Source: Aquimarina macrocephali JAMB N27
GTDB taxonomy: Bacteria > Bacteroidota > Bacteroidia > Flavobacteriales > Flavobacteriaceae
NCBI RefSeq assembly: GCF_000520995.1
Contig: NZ_JACA01000045.1
Location: 1-64,000 of the forward strand
Length of the DNA: 64,000 nucleotides
Direction of reading: 5' to 3'
Shown piece after piece: positions 16,538 through 24,075 of the stretch. The notes beneath the pieces are model-generated. The model searched no databases, was not told the origin of the DNA, and saw nothing but the letters and a program-made list of their open reading frames with translations. The position numbers and the translations under genes are program-made. Each line of letters starts with the position of its first letter. The stretch's first letter is position 1.

Positions 16538-17161
16538 CTATTCTAAATCAGATTTAGTTAATTCAGTATTTCCGTATAGTACAAAACTATCTTTGTTGCC
16601 AATTAATTCCATAGCAACTAGAATTTCATCTTTACTTTCCAGTTCAAGGATTTTCTCATCAAAACGTTTTAGCATGCTGTCAAATGATTGTTTAATTGTG
16701 TTTTCAGAATTAAAAAAATCCTTTAAACAGTAATTCTCACATTCAATATAATCATTATAAAATTCTTCATAAGTAGCAAAAGTGTCATCTGCAAAACCAA
16801 CATAGCTAAAACAATCATTTTTTATAAGTAATTTTCCTAATTCAATGGCAGTACTACAAGCAGTAGAATAAAATAAAGTCTTTTTAAAATGAGCTAAGCT
16901 ATTACAGTCTACATATACATTATTTTCTGTAAGTAGATGTGATTCATCTCCATGAGAAAGCCCTACAAATCCAAAGGGTTCTTCTGTAAATGAATTAATC
17001 TCACCTAAAACATAGTCTTCAGTACAGTTTAAGCCTCTTATAGGTCTAACTGTAATGCCATTATTCGTAGAAAAATTTACGGATATGTCATTAAAACTTA
17101 GTTCGAAATAATCACCTAAATCTAAGTCATTATCATCATACGCAACAATTAAATTAATCAT
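16538..17161 (-). CDS. Putative caspase-fold (CHAT/C25-like) protein, candidate effector
   Basis: A 207-aa protein last in the four-gene operon. I do not recognise a named family, but the arrangement suggests a caspase-like hemicatalytic core: a strand ending in His70-Gly71 (FGFVGLSHGDE), a helix (NSLAHFKK), then a strand ending in Cys102 (TLFYSTACSTAIELG), followed by FSYVGFADDTFATYEEF and a helical ti-x-x-Sf pattern as in CHAT domains. The His-Cys spacing of 32 residues is short for the family. If correct, it is a cysteine protease acting downstream of the receiver protein, with which it overlaps by 8 bp. Alternatives are a non-catalytic caspase-fold adaptor or an unrelated fold. Confidence 0.5.
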   Translation of the reverse strand: MINLIVAYDDNDLDLGDYFELSFNDISVNFSTNNGITVRPIRGLNCTEDYVLGEINSFTEEPFGFVGLSHGDESHLLTENNVYVDCNSLAHFKKTLFYSTACSTAIELGKLLIKNDCFSYVGFADDTFATYEEFYNDYIECENYCLKDFFNSENTIKQSFDSMLKRFDEKILELESKDEILVAMELIGNKDSFVLYGNTELTKSDLE

Positions 17162-17795
17162 CCATTTTTAATTTTTGACGACTAAATAATTCAACTGCTA
17201 ATTTCAGTAGGTTTTTCTCAAAAGAAATACCAACATCTGTTTGTTTACGAATACTGTCTAGTAAATCATTCATTGTGTAAGAACGACCTTCTTTAGTTTT
17301 TAAAATTACTTGCTCTCGCTTTTCGGGAGGATGTCTAACAATCCAATCCTCTATAACTGCATCAACTCTAACGTCTAGTATTTGGACTGCCTCATCAATA
17401 AGCTCGATTATTTGCGAGTAATCAGCAGAAAAGCTTTCTAACTTAAATAAATCTTTATTTATTAGTTTTTTTAAAATGTTCCCATCTATTTCTGATATTT
17501 TACTGACGGTTACTAGTATAACATATACTAGAGATGTTTGTTCTCTTATCTTTTCAAAAACTTCAATACCATCTATTTCTTTCCCATCATGAAAATTTCT
17601 ATCGAGTAGCACAACCATCTTCTTACCAAGATTATCTAACACATAATCTAAGCCTTGTTGTGAGTGCCTAAATAATATAACATTTGATTCTCCGTACTTA
17701 ATTCTAAGACTTACTAAGATCGGCGAAGTGTTATTTTCTTCGTCAAATATGTCATCATGTATGACTACAATTTTAGTTGGAACTATCTGATTCAT
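17154..17795 (-). CDS. Response-regulator receiver protein with C-terminal helical extension
   Basis: A 213-aa protein. Residues 1-135 look like a divergent receiver domain: acidic pair Asp14-Asp15 (VVIHDDIFD), phospho-acceptor Asp65 (MVVLLDRNFHDG), Thr97/Ser98 (VILVTVSK) and a Lys near 114. The remaining 80 residues (RSYTMNDLLDSIRKQTD, SFEKNLLKLAVELFSRQ) are helical and show no DNA-binding or enzymatic motif, so the output is likely protein-protein. It starts 2 bp after the stop of the GHKL/kinase gene, its presumed partner, and overlaps the caspase-like gene by 8 bp. That coupling suggests the receiver relays a phosphate-dependent signal to the caspase-like protein. Confidence 0.75.
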   Translation of the reverse strand: MNQIVPTKIVVIHDDIFDEENNTSPILVSLRIKYGESNVILFRHSQQGLDYVLDNLGKKMVVLLDRNFHDGKEIDGIEVFEKIREQTSLVYVILVTVSKISEIDGNILKKLINKDLFKLESFSADYSQIIELIDEAVQILDVRVDAVIEDWIVRHPPEKREQVILKTKEGRSYTMNDLLDSIRKQTDVGISFEKNLLKLAVELFSRQKLKMDD

Positions 17796-17797
17796 TT

Positions 17798-19951
17798 TTA
17801 TTTATTGTTAAATGGGATAGTAATCTTAAATGTTGCTCCAGTAGGTTGGAATTCATTTTCTATTACTTCAATTTTTCCATTGAGTGCAAGGATTTGTTTT
17901 TCTACTATATATAGTCCAACACCAGCACCTCCTTGTTCAGCTGTTCTAGTGTTATAAAGACCGAATATCCATTCTTTGTCATCCATATCTAAGCCATAGC
18001 CATTATCTGAAAAATAAATAACAAAACTGTCGGTGTTAAGAAATCCAGTACACTTGATTTTCTTGTTAGTAGAATCTTTTAATGCTTTAATTGAGTTAGA
18101 TACTAAATTTTGGAAAATGTCTTGAAAAGCATCTTTGTTAGTCTCTATTACAAAGTCTCCCTTAATATCGACTTCTAATTCGATACCTTCTTTTTTAAAT
18201 ACTGCTCTATACTGTTTTTCCAGTAACTCAGTTATTAATTCTGAAACATTAAATTCCGCGTAGTTTTCAGGATTTACATTTGCGAATCCTAACATGAAAT
18301 CTGTAACAGATAAGAGTGTTTCCATCTCATTATATATTAAAACAGCATACTGTTTAAAAAATTTCTCTAAATCTTTGTTAGGGTAGTTTAATTTAAAAAA
18401 TTCCCCTAGATGTTTCACCTTAGCAATTGAAGTCCTAACAGCATGTGTTATTAGCGAGGCAAATTCTTGCATTGAAACGATTCGATATAGTATTTTTTCT
18501 TTTCGCTCAACTTCTTTTTGAAATTTCTTTTGTTCAGAAATCCCTTTACTTATTGCTTGATGTAAACCTTTAGCCTGCTCCTTAAGGCGGTTTATATTTT
18601 CCTTAGCTTTAGGACTACTTTTTTCAATTACTTTTTCAATCTTCTGTAACTCCCGTTCAAAGGTTTTAACATCTGTACTTGCATCAATTAATTTATTCTC
18701 AACAACACTTCTTTTTGTAATTCTCTCATGCTTTTTTAACTCCTCAAAAGCCGTTAGCTGTAAGATGATAAATTCTTTTAAACTTCGGTAGTCTTCATTA
18801 TCAATAAAATTCTGCCTATTAGTAGCATCTATTATCAAAGGGTTGTCTGCTTTCGTAATATCTAATACTCCAATTACCTCTCTTGTGCCGACTGTGTCAA
18901 ACGCTCCACTATAACGTCTTTTATCTAATCCCAGAATATCCCTCTTTTTATCAAGGTCTTGTTCATATTCCGCGAATGGAGTTGTAATAATACCATCTCT
19001 ATATATTTTTATACCATCGATTCGAGTATCATCGTTTTTGTAAGCTGCTCTATATTTTCTTTTAGCTCCCTCATTAAAATGGTATATTCTTAATTTAATA
19101 GGTCCAAATATTTGTTTTGGAAGCTTCTTTTTTTCAATTTCCCCAGTAGTAGAATTAAATTCTAAAGATTCTTGAAAACCTTTATCTGGATCGTATTTTA
19201 TTTCAGCATAATGTGAATAATATTTTACAGGATCTGGTTTAACTGGTTTATTTGCGTAAGATGAAAACTCATTTGAATTAATTGTTATTTCAAATGGGGG
19301 ATTTACAGGGTAAAAGGGAGAAACCAATTTAGATAGTTCTTTGTAGAGTCTTTCTAAGTCATTTGTAGACCATACATCAAATATATTTGAAATGATAATT
19401 TTCGTTCCTTTTTCCTCCTTTACTTTTGCTGGTTCGTATGAATACTTATTTTTTACATCAGTAAAAAGAGATAATTGTCCATCATTTGAACTTTTAGATA
19501 GTTCTTCATATTCATCCCAATTAATATTAACATATAACCAATTATCCTCTCCGGCTTGTTTAGTTTTTATTTTAACGCGTTCACCTAATTTGTCAACTGC
19601 AAATCGCCCTACTCCTTTTTCACCAACAAATTTTCTGTTATATGGCGGGTCAGAATATAATTGCATGCGTTTGCTATTGGTTCCAACTACCATCCATTTA
19701 TCTCTAATATCTTCGAAAGACATTCCTGTACCATCATCACTAATTATAATTTGTCCATTGACAGGATCTGAAGCTATGTCAAAAAAAGAAACCTTGACAT
19801 CTTCAGCATTAGCATCATAACAATTCTTTACTAATTCAAAAATAGCAGTAATTCTATCTGTAATTAATTCTCGTCCTAAAAGACGAAATGCATTTACATC
19901 AACTCTCCATTGTAATGATTGGTCGCTATCTGTATTATTAATTTGATTCAA
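17798..19951 (-). CDS. Double GHKL protein: Hsp90/MORC-like ATPase fused to a histidine-kinase core
   Basis: A 717-aa protein with two GHKL ATP sites. The first, at the N-terminus, has ELVKNCYDA (Asn43), ISDDGTGM (Asp72) and GEKGVGRFA (110-118), as in Hsp90/MutL/MORC-type ATPases, followed by a second-domain-like region to about 400. A coiled coil (about 430-495) leads to an H-box, SLITHAVRTSI with His503, then a kinase ATP domain with QNLVSNSIKAL, FSDNGYGL and GGAGVGLYIV (674-683). It would sense a cue, perhaps DNA, through the first ATPase and phosphorylate the adjacent receiver protein. It overlaps the methyltransferase gene by 14 bp. MORC/MutL-type ATPases are known partners of DNA methyltransferases in predicted restriction-like systems; the fusion to a kinase is the odd part. 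Confidence 0.85.
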   Translation of the reverse strand: MNQINNTDSDQSLQWRVDVNAFRLLGRELITDRITAIFELVKNCYDANAEDVKVSFFDIASDPVNGQIIISDDGTGMSFEDIRDKWMVVGTNSKRMQLYSDPPYNRKFVGEKGVGRFAVDKLGERVKIKTKQAGEDNWLYVNINWDEYEELSKSSNDGQLSLFTDVKNKYSYEPAKVKEEKGTKIIISNIFDVWSTNDLERLYKELSKLVSPFYPVNPPFEITINSNEFSSYANKPVKPDPVKYYSHYAEIKYDPDKGFQESLEFNSTTGEIEKKKLPKQIFGPIKLRIYHFNEGAKRKYRAAYKNDDTRIDGIKIYRDGIITTPFAEYEQDLDKKRDILGLDKRRYSGAFDTVGTREVIGVLDITKADNPLIIDATNRQNFIDNEDYRSLKEFIILQLTAFEELKKHERITKRSVVENKLIDASTDVKTFERELQKIEKVIEKSSPKAKENINRLKEQAKGLHQAISKGISEQKKFQKEVERKEKILYRIVSMQEFASLITHAVRTSIAKVKHLGEFFKLNYPNKDLEKFFKQYAVLIYNEMETLLSVTDFMLGFANVNPENYAEFNVSELITELLEKQYRAVFKKEGIELEVDIKGDFVIETNKDAFQDIFQNLVSNSIKALKDSTNKKIKCTGFLNTDSFVIYFSDNGYGLDMDDKEWIFGLYNTRTAEQGGAGVGLYIVEKQILALNGKIEVIENEFQPTGATFKITIPFNNK

Positions 19952-21089
19952 GTTGTTTGATATGATTTTTTATACTTTTTGCAATAGCAACGCCAAGACC
20001 TACAGGAACAGCATTTCCTATTTGCCTTGCTATTACATTATTAGACATTTCTTTGTTTGGTTCAATAAATTTGTAATTACTAGGAAAACTTTGTATTAAT
20101 GCAGCTTCTCTTAAAGTAATAGCTCTATCTTGTTCAGGATGACCGAACCTTCCGTTACTAAGACCGATACAATATGTTGTCATTGTAGGAGCAACATCAT
20201 TCCACTTCATTCTTCCATACACACTTTTAAAATTTTTACCACTCTCTTTTTTATGACATTCAAGCCATAGACTTTCGTCCCAATCTTGCCAATTTCCTCC
20301 CTCTTTAGTAGCTTGTATGCGCTTCTTATTTAAATCAGTTAATTTTCTAGATTTATGAAGAGCATCACTTGGATGGGAGACTCCATCTTCAACAGGTGGT
20401 AAATGACCAATAGCCTGCTTAACGGTAACATAATTATTGTTCTTAATTGTCTTTTCTATAAGCTCAATTTTTCCGTGTTTTGAACCGAATAAAACCAATC
20501 GTTTTCTCCTTTGTGGAACGCCATAATCTTGAGCGTTAACTATTCCCCATGTTACAAAATAATTCTTCTTTTCTAATCTTTTTACAAAGTCTTTAAATAC
20601 TTTACCGTCATTGAATTTTAGTAATTGAGGGACATTTTCCATAGATATAATCTCTGGTTCTATTTCATCTACTAAATCAGCAAAAGAATATAATAATTTC
20701 CATTTTTGGTCACTTGAAGTTCTTTCACTTTTTTTAACACCTTTACGGTTATATATTGAAAAAGGCTGGCATGGTGCACACCCAACTAATATTTTTCTTT
20801 TTCCATCGGTGTATTTTGAAATTAATTCTTTACTTGTAATACTAGTAATATCTTCATGGAAAAATTTAGAATTATTGTTTTTTTCAAAAGCATATTTACA
20901 AGTTTCATCAAAATCAATACCAGCATCAACTTTGAATTTTTCTTTAACAAATCCATGAGTTAAACCACCAACTCCACAGAATAAATCCACTACTGAAAAA
21001 TCACTTACCTTCACTTTTTGTTTTTTATTCTTAAATTTATCTAAAACACCTACTGACAAATATATATATAATAGATGATTAATTAACAA
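19938..21089 (-). CDS. dcm: DNA (cytosine-5) methyltransferase
   Basis: A 383-aa C5-methyltransferase with the conserved motifs in order: I (VDLFCGVGGLTHGF), IV with catalytic Cys107 (GCAPCQPFS), VI (SMENVPQ), VIII (QDYGVPQRRKRL) and X (RQIGNAVPVGLG, about 355-366). The target recognition region (about 215-290) is short, so the site cannot be read. The ATG at 21089 may be too early: a TATATTTG promoter box lies inside this coding start (about 21055-21062 on minus), and GTG at 21014 gives a compact start, VKVSDFSVVDLFCG. No cognate endonuclease is encoded nearby; the three downstream signalling-like genes overlap or abut it. Confidence 0.93.
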   Translation of the reverse strand: MLINHLLYIYLSVGVLDKFKNKKQKVKVSDFSVVDLFCGVGGLTHGFVKEKFKVDAGIDFDETCKYAFEKNNNSKFFHEDITSITSKELISKYTDGKRKILVGCAPCQPFSIYNRKGVKKSERTSSDQKWKLLYSFADLVDEIEPEIISMENVPQLLKFNDGKVFKDFVKRLEKKNYFVTWGIVNAQDYGVPQRRKRLVLFGSKHGKIELIEKTIKNNNYVTVKQAIGHLPPVEDGVSHPSDALHKSRKLTDLNKKRIQATKEGGNWQDWDESLWLECHKKESGKNFKSVYGRMKWNDVAPTMTTYCIGLSNGRFGHPEQDRAITLREAALIQSFPSNYKFIEPNKEMSNNVIARQIGNAVPVGLGVAIAKSIKNHIKQLESN

Positions 21090-21101
21090 TTAAAAGGTAA
21101 T

Positions 21102-21118
21102 TGTACATTAATCGTACA
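21102..21118 (-). promoter_or_regulatory. Candidate operator of the methyltransferase operon
   Basis: TGTAC-attaatc-GTACA is an inverted repeat about 45 bp upstream of the TATATTTG box that probably drives the methyltransferase operon. The GTACA/TGTAC halves also occur in the larger inverted repeat over the integrase promoter (11256-11283), hinting at one element-encoded regulator for both ends. Confidence 0.4.
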
Positions 21119-21130
21119 TAAATACAAAAC

Positions 21131-21173
21131 AAAAATCCGTAAAACTTTATAAATAAAGTAATTACGGATTTTT
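21131..21173 (-). terminator. Terminator of tmRNA supplied by the element
   Basis: A 12-bp perfect stem, AAAAATCCGTAA with TTACGGATTTTT, contains an inner ACTTTA/TAAAGT stem. It lies just downstream of the minus-strand tmRNA end at 21178 and inside the element, so the element carries its own terminator for the restored ssrA gene. Confidence 0.75.
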
Positions 21174-21176
21174 AAT

Positions 21177-21189
21177 GTGGAGTCGGAGG
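21177..21189. repeat. attR: 13-bp direct repeat within the tmRNA 3' end
   Basis: GTGGAGTCGGAGG matches 11103-11115 exactly and is the complement of the tmRNA acceptor 3' strand. The tmRNA gene extends rightward from here intact, so the repeat marks the right junction of the integrated element. Confidence 0.8.
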
Positions 21190-21572
21190 GATTCGAACCC
21201 TCGTCCAAACAAGTAATACAATAGCTTTCTACACGTTTAGTTTTTGTTTAATTTTCGTCGATAGGAAAGACCAAAAACCGCCAACTTATCGCTTATTCTC
21301 AATTAAGTTTCGAAATTATATCAAGATCCTATAATTTCTAGGCCTATTTTTACGATACTCAAAACCAAACGCCATAAACCAAGGCTTTTGAAGAGTATCC
21401 TGCTTGTCTACCTTGTAGACCGAGGCATTATCCTACTAAAATTCAGATTATGCAGCTAGGGCGTAGTTATTCTCGCCGTTTAAAAAAGTGAAATATGATA
21501 TTTACGAGCTATATCTCAGCGCTCGACGTGCTTACTACTTTATTAATCTCGCTGTCAAAACCAGTCGACCCC
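21178..21572 (-). ncRNA. ssrA: tmRNA (ssrA)
   Basis: On the minus strand the RNA starts GGGGTCGACTGGTTTTGACA at 21572 and ends with the T-arm and acceptor sequence GGTTCGAATCCCTCCGACTC. The 5' GGGGUCG pairs with 3' CGACUCC over seven base pairs; the terminal CCA is not encoded. The tag frame (21448-21477) reads GENNYALAA followed by TAA, a tag typical of Bacteroidota. At about 395 nt it is full length. tmRNA rescues stalled ribosomes with SmpB. Its 3' end served as attachment site for the adjacent element and was restored by the insertion. Confidence 0.96.
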
Positions 21573-21721
21573 AGTAGTATTTTCCGAAATTTGATCATTA
21601 TATTTCTTTTTAAAACAGAATCTGTTTTCAATTTGATCAAAAATACTTTCGGGCAGCAAATATAATCATAATTATCATATATTTACCCTCGTTTTTTAGT
21701 ACAAAATTTATACCAATTCAT

Positions 21722-22930
21722 ATGACTAAGTTCGGTGTCATTAAAGAGCGAAAAAACCCGCCAGATCGTCGTGTAGTTTTTTCGCCAGATGGCCTAAAAT
21801 CAGTAATGACCAAATTTCCTCAAGCTTCTTTTATTGTAGAACCTTCTAGTGTTAGAGTTTTTAATGACTCTGAATATGAAAAAGCTGGCTTTGCAGTTTC
21901 TGATGATTTATCAGATTGTGATGTGTTACTTGGTGTAAAAGAAGTACCTATTGCTGCTTTATTGCCTAATAAAAAGTATTTTTTCTTCTCTCATACAATC
22001 AAAAAGCAAACGTATAATAGAGATTTACTTAATGCTATCCTTAAAAATAATATAGAATTGTATGATCACGAAGTTATCGTTGGTCAGAGTGGTTTTAGAT
22101 TAATTGGATTTGGGAGATATGCAGGGATCGTTGGGACATACAATGGGTTTAGAGCGTGGGGAATTAAGTATGATACTTTTGCCTTGCCTAAGGCCGAAAC
22201 ACTTAACGATCAAAAAGCGTTAGAGTCTGAATTATCTAAAATCAAACTACCAAATATAAAGATTGTACTTACAGGAAATGGAAAAGTAGGAAGCGGGGCC
22301 AAAGAAATTCTGGATGCCATGAATATTAGAGAAGTTTCTGTAAATGAATATTTGAATACTACATTTGATGAACCCGTTTATGTTCAAATCGATGTGTTGG
22401 ATTATAATAAACGTAAAGATGGTCGTACTATAGATAAGGGTGATTTTTATACAAACCCACAAGAATATGAAGGAGATTTTATGCGATTTGCAAAAGTGAG
22501 TGATATGTATATTGCTGGTCACTTTTTTGGAGATGGGGCACCTTTTATTTTTACAAGAGAGGATGCAAAATCCGAAGATTTTAATATCAAATTAGTGGCA
22601 GATGTTTCGTGTGATATTGATGGGCCTGTTGCTAGTACAACTCGATCTTCTACAATTGCAGATCCGGTTTATGGATATGATCCACAGACCGAAACAGAGG
22701 TGGATTTTAAAGATCCAAAAGCAATAGGAGTTATGGCTGTTGATAATTTGCCCTGCGAATTGCCTAAAGATGCAAGCGAAGGATTTGGAGAAATGTTTTT
22801 AGAACATGTAATCCCTGCTTTTTTTAACGATGATAAAGATGGTATTCTCGAAAGAGCAAGAATGACCAAAGACGGAAAACTGACAGAAAGATATAGTTAT
22901 CTTCAGGATTATGTAGAGGGTAAAGAATAA
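21722..22930 (+). CDS. Saccharopine/alanine dehydrogenase-like NAD-dependent oxidoreductase
   Basis: A 402-aa protein of the AlaDH/PNT superfamily. The N-terminal substrate domain begins FGVIKERKNPPDRRVVFSP and contains LLGVKEVP and FFSHTIKKQ. A Rossmann segment around residues 180-195 reads IKIVLTGNGKVGSGAKEIL. The C-terminal part has VADVSCDIDGPVASTTRSST. This matches the family annotated as saccharopine dehydrogenase (NAD+, lysine-forming) in Bacteroidota. The physiological substrate is uncertain; lysine metabolism is the family-based guess. It lies 24 bp upstream of pyrF and just after tmRNA, and may be co-transcribed with pyrF. Confidence 0.8.
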   Translation: MTKFGVIKERKNPPDRRVVFSPDGLKSVMTKFPQASFIVEPSSVRVFNDSEYEKAGFAVSDDLSDCDVLLGVKEVPIAALLPNKKYFFFSHTIKKQTYNRDLLNAILKNNIELYDHEVIVGQSGFRLIGFGRYAGIVGTYNGFRAWGIKYDTFALPKAETLNDQKALESELSKIKLPNIKIVLTGNGKVGSGAKEILDAMNIREVSVNEYLNTTFDEPVYVQIDVLDYNKRKDGRTIDKGDFYTNPQEYEGDFMRFAKVSDMYIAGHFFGDGAPFIFTREDAKSEDFNIKLVADVSCDIDGPVASTTRSSTIADPVYGYDPQTETEVDFKDPKAIGVMAVDNLPCELPKDASEGFGEMFLEHVIPAFFNDDKDGILERARMTKDGKLTERYSYLQDYVEGKE

Positions 22931-22954
22931 TTTTAATAAATAGATCAATACAAT

Positions 22955-23767
22955 ATGACAACTCAAGAGCTGGTTGCCCAAATACATGCAAAACAATCAT
23001 TTTTATGTATAGGATTAGATGTGGATTTAAATAAAATCCCTAAGCATTTATTGGATAAAGAAGACCCTATTTTTGAGTTTAATAAAGCAATTATAGACGC
23101 AACACACCATCTCGCTGTGGCCTATAAACCTAATACTGCTTTTTATGAAGCGTATGGTATTAAAGGATGGAAGTCTCTGGAAAAAACGATTATCTATTTA
23201 AATGCAAATTACCCCGAGATTTTTACGATTGCAGATGCCAAACGTGGTGATATTGGTAATACAAGTACAATGTATGCCAAAGCTTTTTTTGAAGACTTAG
23301 CGTTTGATTCGGTTACTATTGCTCCTTATATGGGTAAGGATTCTGTAGAACCATTTTTGGCATTCGAAAATAAACATACGATACTTCTTGCGCTAACCTC
23401 TAATCAGGGAGCTTTTGATTTTCAAACAAAAGATGTAGAAGGAAAAGAACTGTACAAGCAGGTATTAGAAGTTTCTAAATCATATAAGAACTCTGAAAAC
23501 TTAATGTATGTGGTTGGAGCAACGAAAGCTGAGTTTATTGGACAAATTAGAAAAATTATACCGGATAGTTTTCTTTTGGTTCCTGGTGTAGGAGCACAAG
23601 GCGGAAATTTACAAGAAGTATGTAAATATGGATTGAATGATCAGGTAGGATTGTTAATCAACTCTTCAAGAGGTATTATATATGCTTCAGACGGAACCGA
23701 TTATGCCGAAGCAGCAGCAAACAAAGCATTAGAACTTCAAAAGCAAATGGAAAATATCCTGAAATAA
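22955..23767 (+). CDS. pyrF: Orotidine 5'-phosphate decarboxylase
   Basis: A 270-aa type-2 PyrF (about 270 residues, longer than the E. coli enzyme). The catalytic Asp-Lys-Asp motif is IADAKRGDIGNTS near residue 90. LCIGLDVDLNKIPKHLL at the N-terminus and LVPGVGAQGG with SSRGIIYAS at the C-terminus form the phosphate-binding end of the TIM barrel. It makes UMP from OMP in pyrimidine synthesis in the cytoplasm. It ends at a strong terminator facing a convergent micro-gene. Confidence 0.96.
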   Translation: MTTQELVAQIHAKQSFLCIGLDVDLNKIPKHLLDKEDPIFEFNKAIIDATHHLAVAYKPNTAFYEAYGIKGWKSLEKTIIYLNANYPEIFTIADAKRGDIGNTSTMYAKAFFEDLAFDSVTIAPYMGKDSVEPFLAFENKHTILLALTSNQGAFDFQTKDVEGKELYKQVLEVSKSYKNSENLMYVVGATKAEFIGQIRKIIPDSFLLVPGVGAQGGNLQEVCKYGLNDQVGLLINSSRGIIYASDGTDYAEAAANKALELQKQMENILK

Positions 23768-23770
23768 AAA

Positions 23771-23805
23771 AAAGGAACAAGAATAGTGTATACTCTTGTT
23801 CCTTT
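23771..23805. terminator. Bidirectional terminator after pyrF
   Basis: AAAGGAACAAGA (23771-23782) and TCTTGTTCCTTT (23794-23805) form a perfect 12-bp stem with flanking A and T residues, between pyrF (stop 23767) and the convergent 38-codon frame (stop 23820). Confidence 0.8.
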
Positions 23806-23819
23806 CCAAAAGGATAGAA

Positions 23820-23936
23820 TTAACGCCAATTGGCGTTAAAAACGTGTTTTGCATACCCATAAAGTCCGTATGCAATAAAAATAATGAAAAATGGCATTAT
23901 GCCATAAAAGATGATGTTTGGTAATATTGAATTCAT
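23820..23936 (-). CDS. 38-aa single-pass membrane peptide
   Basis: ATG at 23936 opens a 38-codon frame ending in TAA at 23820. The translation is dominated by one hydrophobic segment (IIFYGIMPFFIIFIAYGLYG, about residues 8-27), followed by a short tail ending NANWR. Codon use is ordinary and the terminator immediately after its stop suits a real transcript. I do not know a family; it could be a small inner-membrane protein associated with a larger complex. Confidence 0.5.
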   Translation of the reverse strand: MNSILPNIIFYGIMPFFIIFIAYGLYGYAKHVFNANWR

Positions 23937-24075
23937 AGCCCCAAAAATTTTAATATTAATGTCTCCTAAGGTAAGAAGATGTTTTCTAAAATCCTATTTT
24001 TAAATATCTAATTACTAAGTATTTATGATTTTTTTATGATTTTTGAAAATTATTAAAAGTAACACAACCAGCGTT

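Larger units (their letters stand above)
11103..21189. mobile_element. About 10.1-kb integrative element in ssrA carrying a methylation-linked defence-like cassette
   Basis: The element is bounded by 13-bp direct repeats, the right one being part of an intact tmRNA gene. It has a tyrosine integrase next to attL, an excisionase-like HTH, a DUF3987 primase/helicase-like gene and several small or unknown genes, then a leftward operon of DNA methyltransferase, double-GHKL protein, receiver protein and caspase-like protein. No relaxase, conjugation, capsid or terminase gene is present, so it is not self-transmissible by any system I can see. A satellite or mobilisable defence island is the best description. 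Boundaries are inferred from the repeats and gene content. Confidence 0.82.

Noticed and set aside
16530..16733. 67-codon plus-strand frame after the XRE gene
   Set aside because: It lies entirely antisense to the caspase-like gene and has no recognisable domain; the minus-strand frame is longer and part of a coupled operon.
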